Of a stretch of DNA of 44,386 bases, positions 43,919 to 44,386 are shown in pieces (position 1 is the stretch's first letter; each line of letters starts with the position of its first letter). The position numbers and the translations under genes were made by a program. The stretch comes from CAYVTD01 sp964577665 (GTDB lineage Bacteria > Bacteroidota > Ignavibacteria > Kapaibacteriales > UBA2268). Under the pieces are notes generated by a model. The model had not been told where the DNA came from. It did not search any database and saw only the letters and a program-made list of their open reading frames with translations. The stretch covers positions 1-44,386 of the forward strand of contig CAZOBD010000010.1 of assembly GCA_964577665.1 (NCBI GenBank), written 5' to 3'.

Positions 43919-44386
43919 ATGATAGTAATGAAATTCGGAGGCACCTCCGTAAAGGATTCGCAGGCAATGCTGAATGCGGCTGCAATCGTAAAAAGAGAAT
44001 CACATGAAAAGCTGATAGTTGTTCTTTCTGCAAGCTCCGGCATAACAGATTCACTTCTCAGATTGATAAAATCTGCTCCGTTCAATCCTACTGAAAGTTC
44101 TTTAGAATTAATTGAAGAAATTCGTCTTCGTCATATTTCAATAGCCGAGGAAACAATTAAAAACACTTCATTACGGGATCTAACTTCGAGAAATATTGAA
44201 CTGCTAAGTATGGAACTTATCAGACTCGTAGAAGGAGTGAATCTTTTGGGTGAATGTACTCCAAAATCACTCGACGCAGCAGTTTCTTTCGGCGAGCTTC
44301 TTTCTACTTCAGTTTTTACGGGGATATGCCTGGAAAAAGGAGTAAATGCGGTTTTAACTGATGCCCGCAGTTTTATGATTACCGAC
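43919..44386 (+). CDS. aspartate kinase, N-terminal part (cut by window end)
   Basis: The first 156 codons of an aspartokinase are present. It phosphorylates aspartate as the first step towards lysine, threonine and methionine. The family N terminus MIVMKFGGTSVKDS is intact. The substrate-loop region SGITDSLLRL and the later SLDAAVSFGELLSTS helix are also visible. The frame runs open to the last base, so the rest lies outside. Whether it is monofunctional or fused to homoserine dehydrogenase (thrA type) cannot be seen. The ATG follows the unknown gene by 15 bases. Confidence 0.9.
   Translation, partial: MIVMKFGGTSVKDSQAMLNAAAIVKRESHEKLIVVLSASSGITDSLLRLIKSAPFNPTESSLELIEEIRLRHISIAEETIKNTSLRDLTSRNIELLSMELIRLVEGVNLLGECTPKSLDAAVSFGELLSTSVFTGICLEKGVNAVLTDARSFMITD

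Overview
The window looks like chromosomal DNA of a Gram-negative bacterium of the Bacteroidota/Chlorobiota/Ignavibacteriota (FCB) group. The evidence is a TonB-dependent receptor with an N-terminal carboxypeptidase-regulatory domain, several secreted lipoproteins (DUF4397-like, LamG), a cyclase/TolB-like/TPR fusion, a MaeB-type malic enzyme fused to a phosphotransacetylase-like domain, an archaeal/Bacteroidetes-type phosphoglucosamine mutase, and M16 and M50 peptidases. Base composition is AT-rich. A minority of genes have clear Shine-Dalgarno sequences (for example ppdK, the clpB fragment and the Rieske gene). No rRNA, tRNA, CRISPR array or transposase was seen. The lineage call is inference from gene content, not a database result.

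Layout. Positions 1-1753 look like an accessory patch. They hold the 3' tail of an unknown gene, a long attC-like palindrome, a Fic-family protein with its own winged-helix domain, three operator-like repeats in front of it, and a second modular palindrome. The patch abuts a clpB gene cut off in its middle domain. From 3.2 to 13 kb there is a loose mix: M50 peptidase, flavodoxin-fold protein, secreted lipoproteins, a histidine kinase, DoxX, an EamA transporter. These are separated by gene-free spacers packed with hairpins and a dispersed repeat family. From 13 to 17 kb come housekeeping genes: a TIGR01777 epimerase coupled to glycogen synthase glgA, ispE, and a divergent polyprenol/diacylglycerol kinase-like protein. 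From 17 to 24 kb lie a TonB-type receptor, a response regulator with a degenerate HD-GYP domain, and a large M16 peptidase.

The region 24.7-33.4 kb is a minus-strand block. It holds malic enzyme (own terminator), then a tight run of biotin carrier protein, soluble six-PAS histidine kinase and PEP/pyruvate-binding protein, the last two overlapping by ATGA. With the canonical pyruvate phosphate dikinase at 40.3 kb, this concentrates proteins of the pyruvate/PEP/malate node. The PEP/pyruvate-binding protein has a PPDK-like ATP-grasp part but no swivelling phosphohistidine domain, and is translationally coupled to a sensor kinase. It is the best candidate here for an uncharacterised signalling-metabolism system. 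From 33.5 to 44.4 kb are an outer-membrane protein, a Rieske/YceI/small-membrane-protein operon, glmM, the cyclase-TPR protein, ppdK, an unknown acidic protein, and the 5' part of an aspartate kinase gene cut by the window end.

The most unusual non-coding structure is the repeat system. A roughly 50-bp core recurs at least five times, in both orientations, next to interchangeable perfect hairpins. One copy supplies the stop codon of the EamA transporter.
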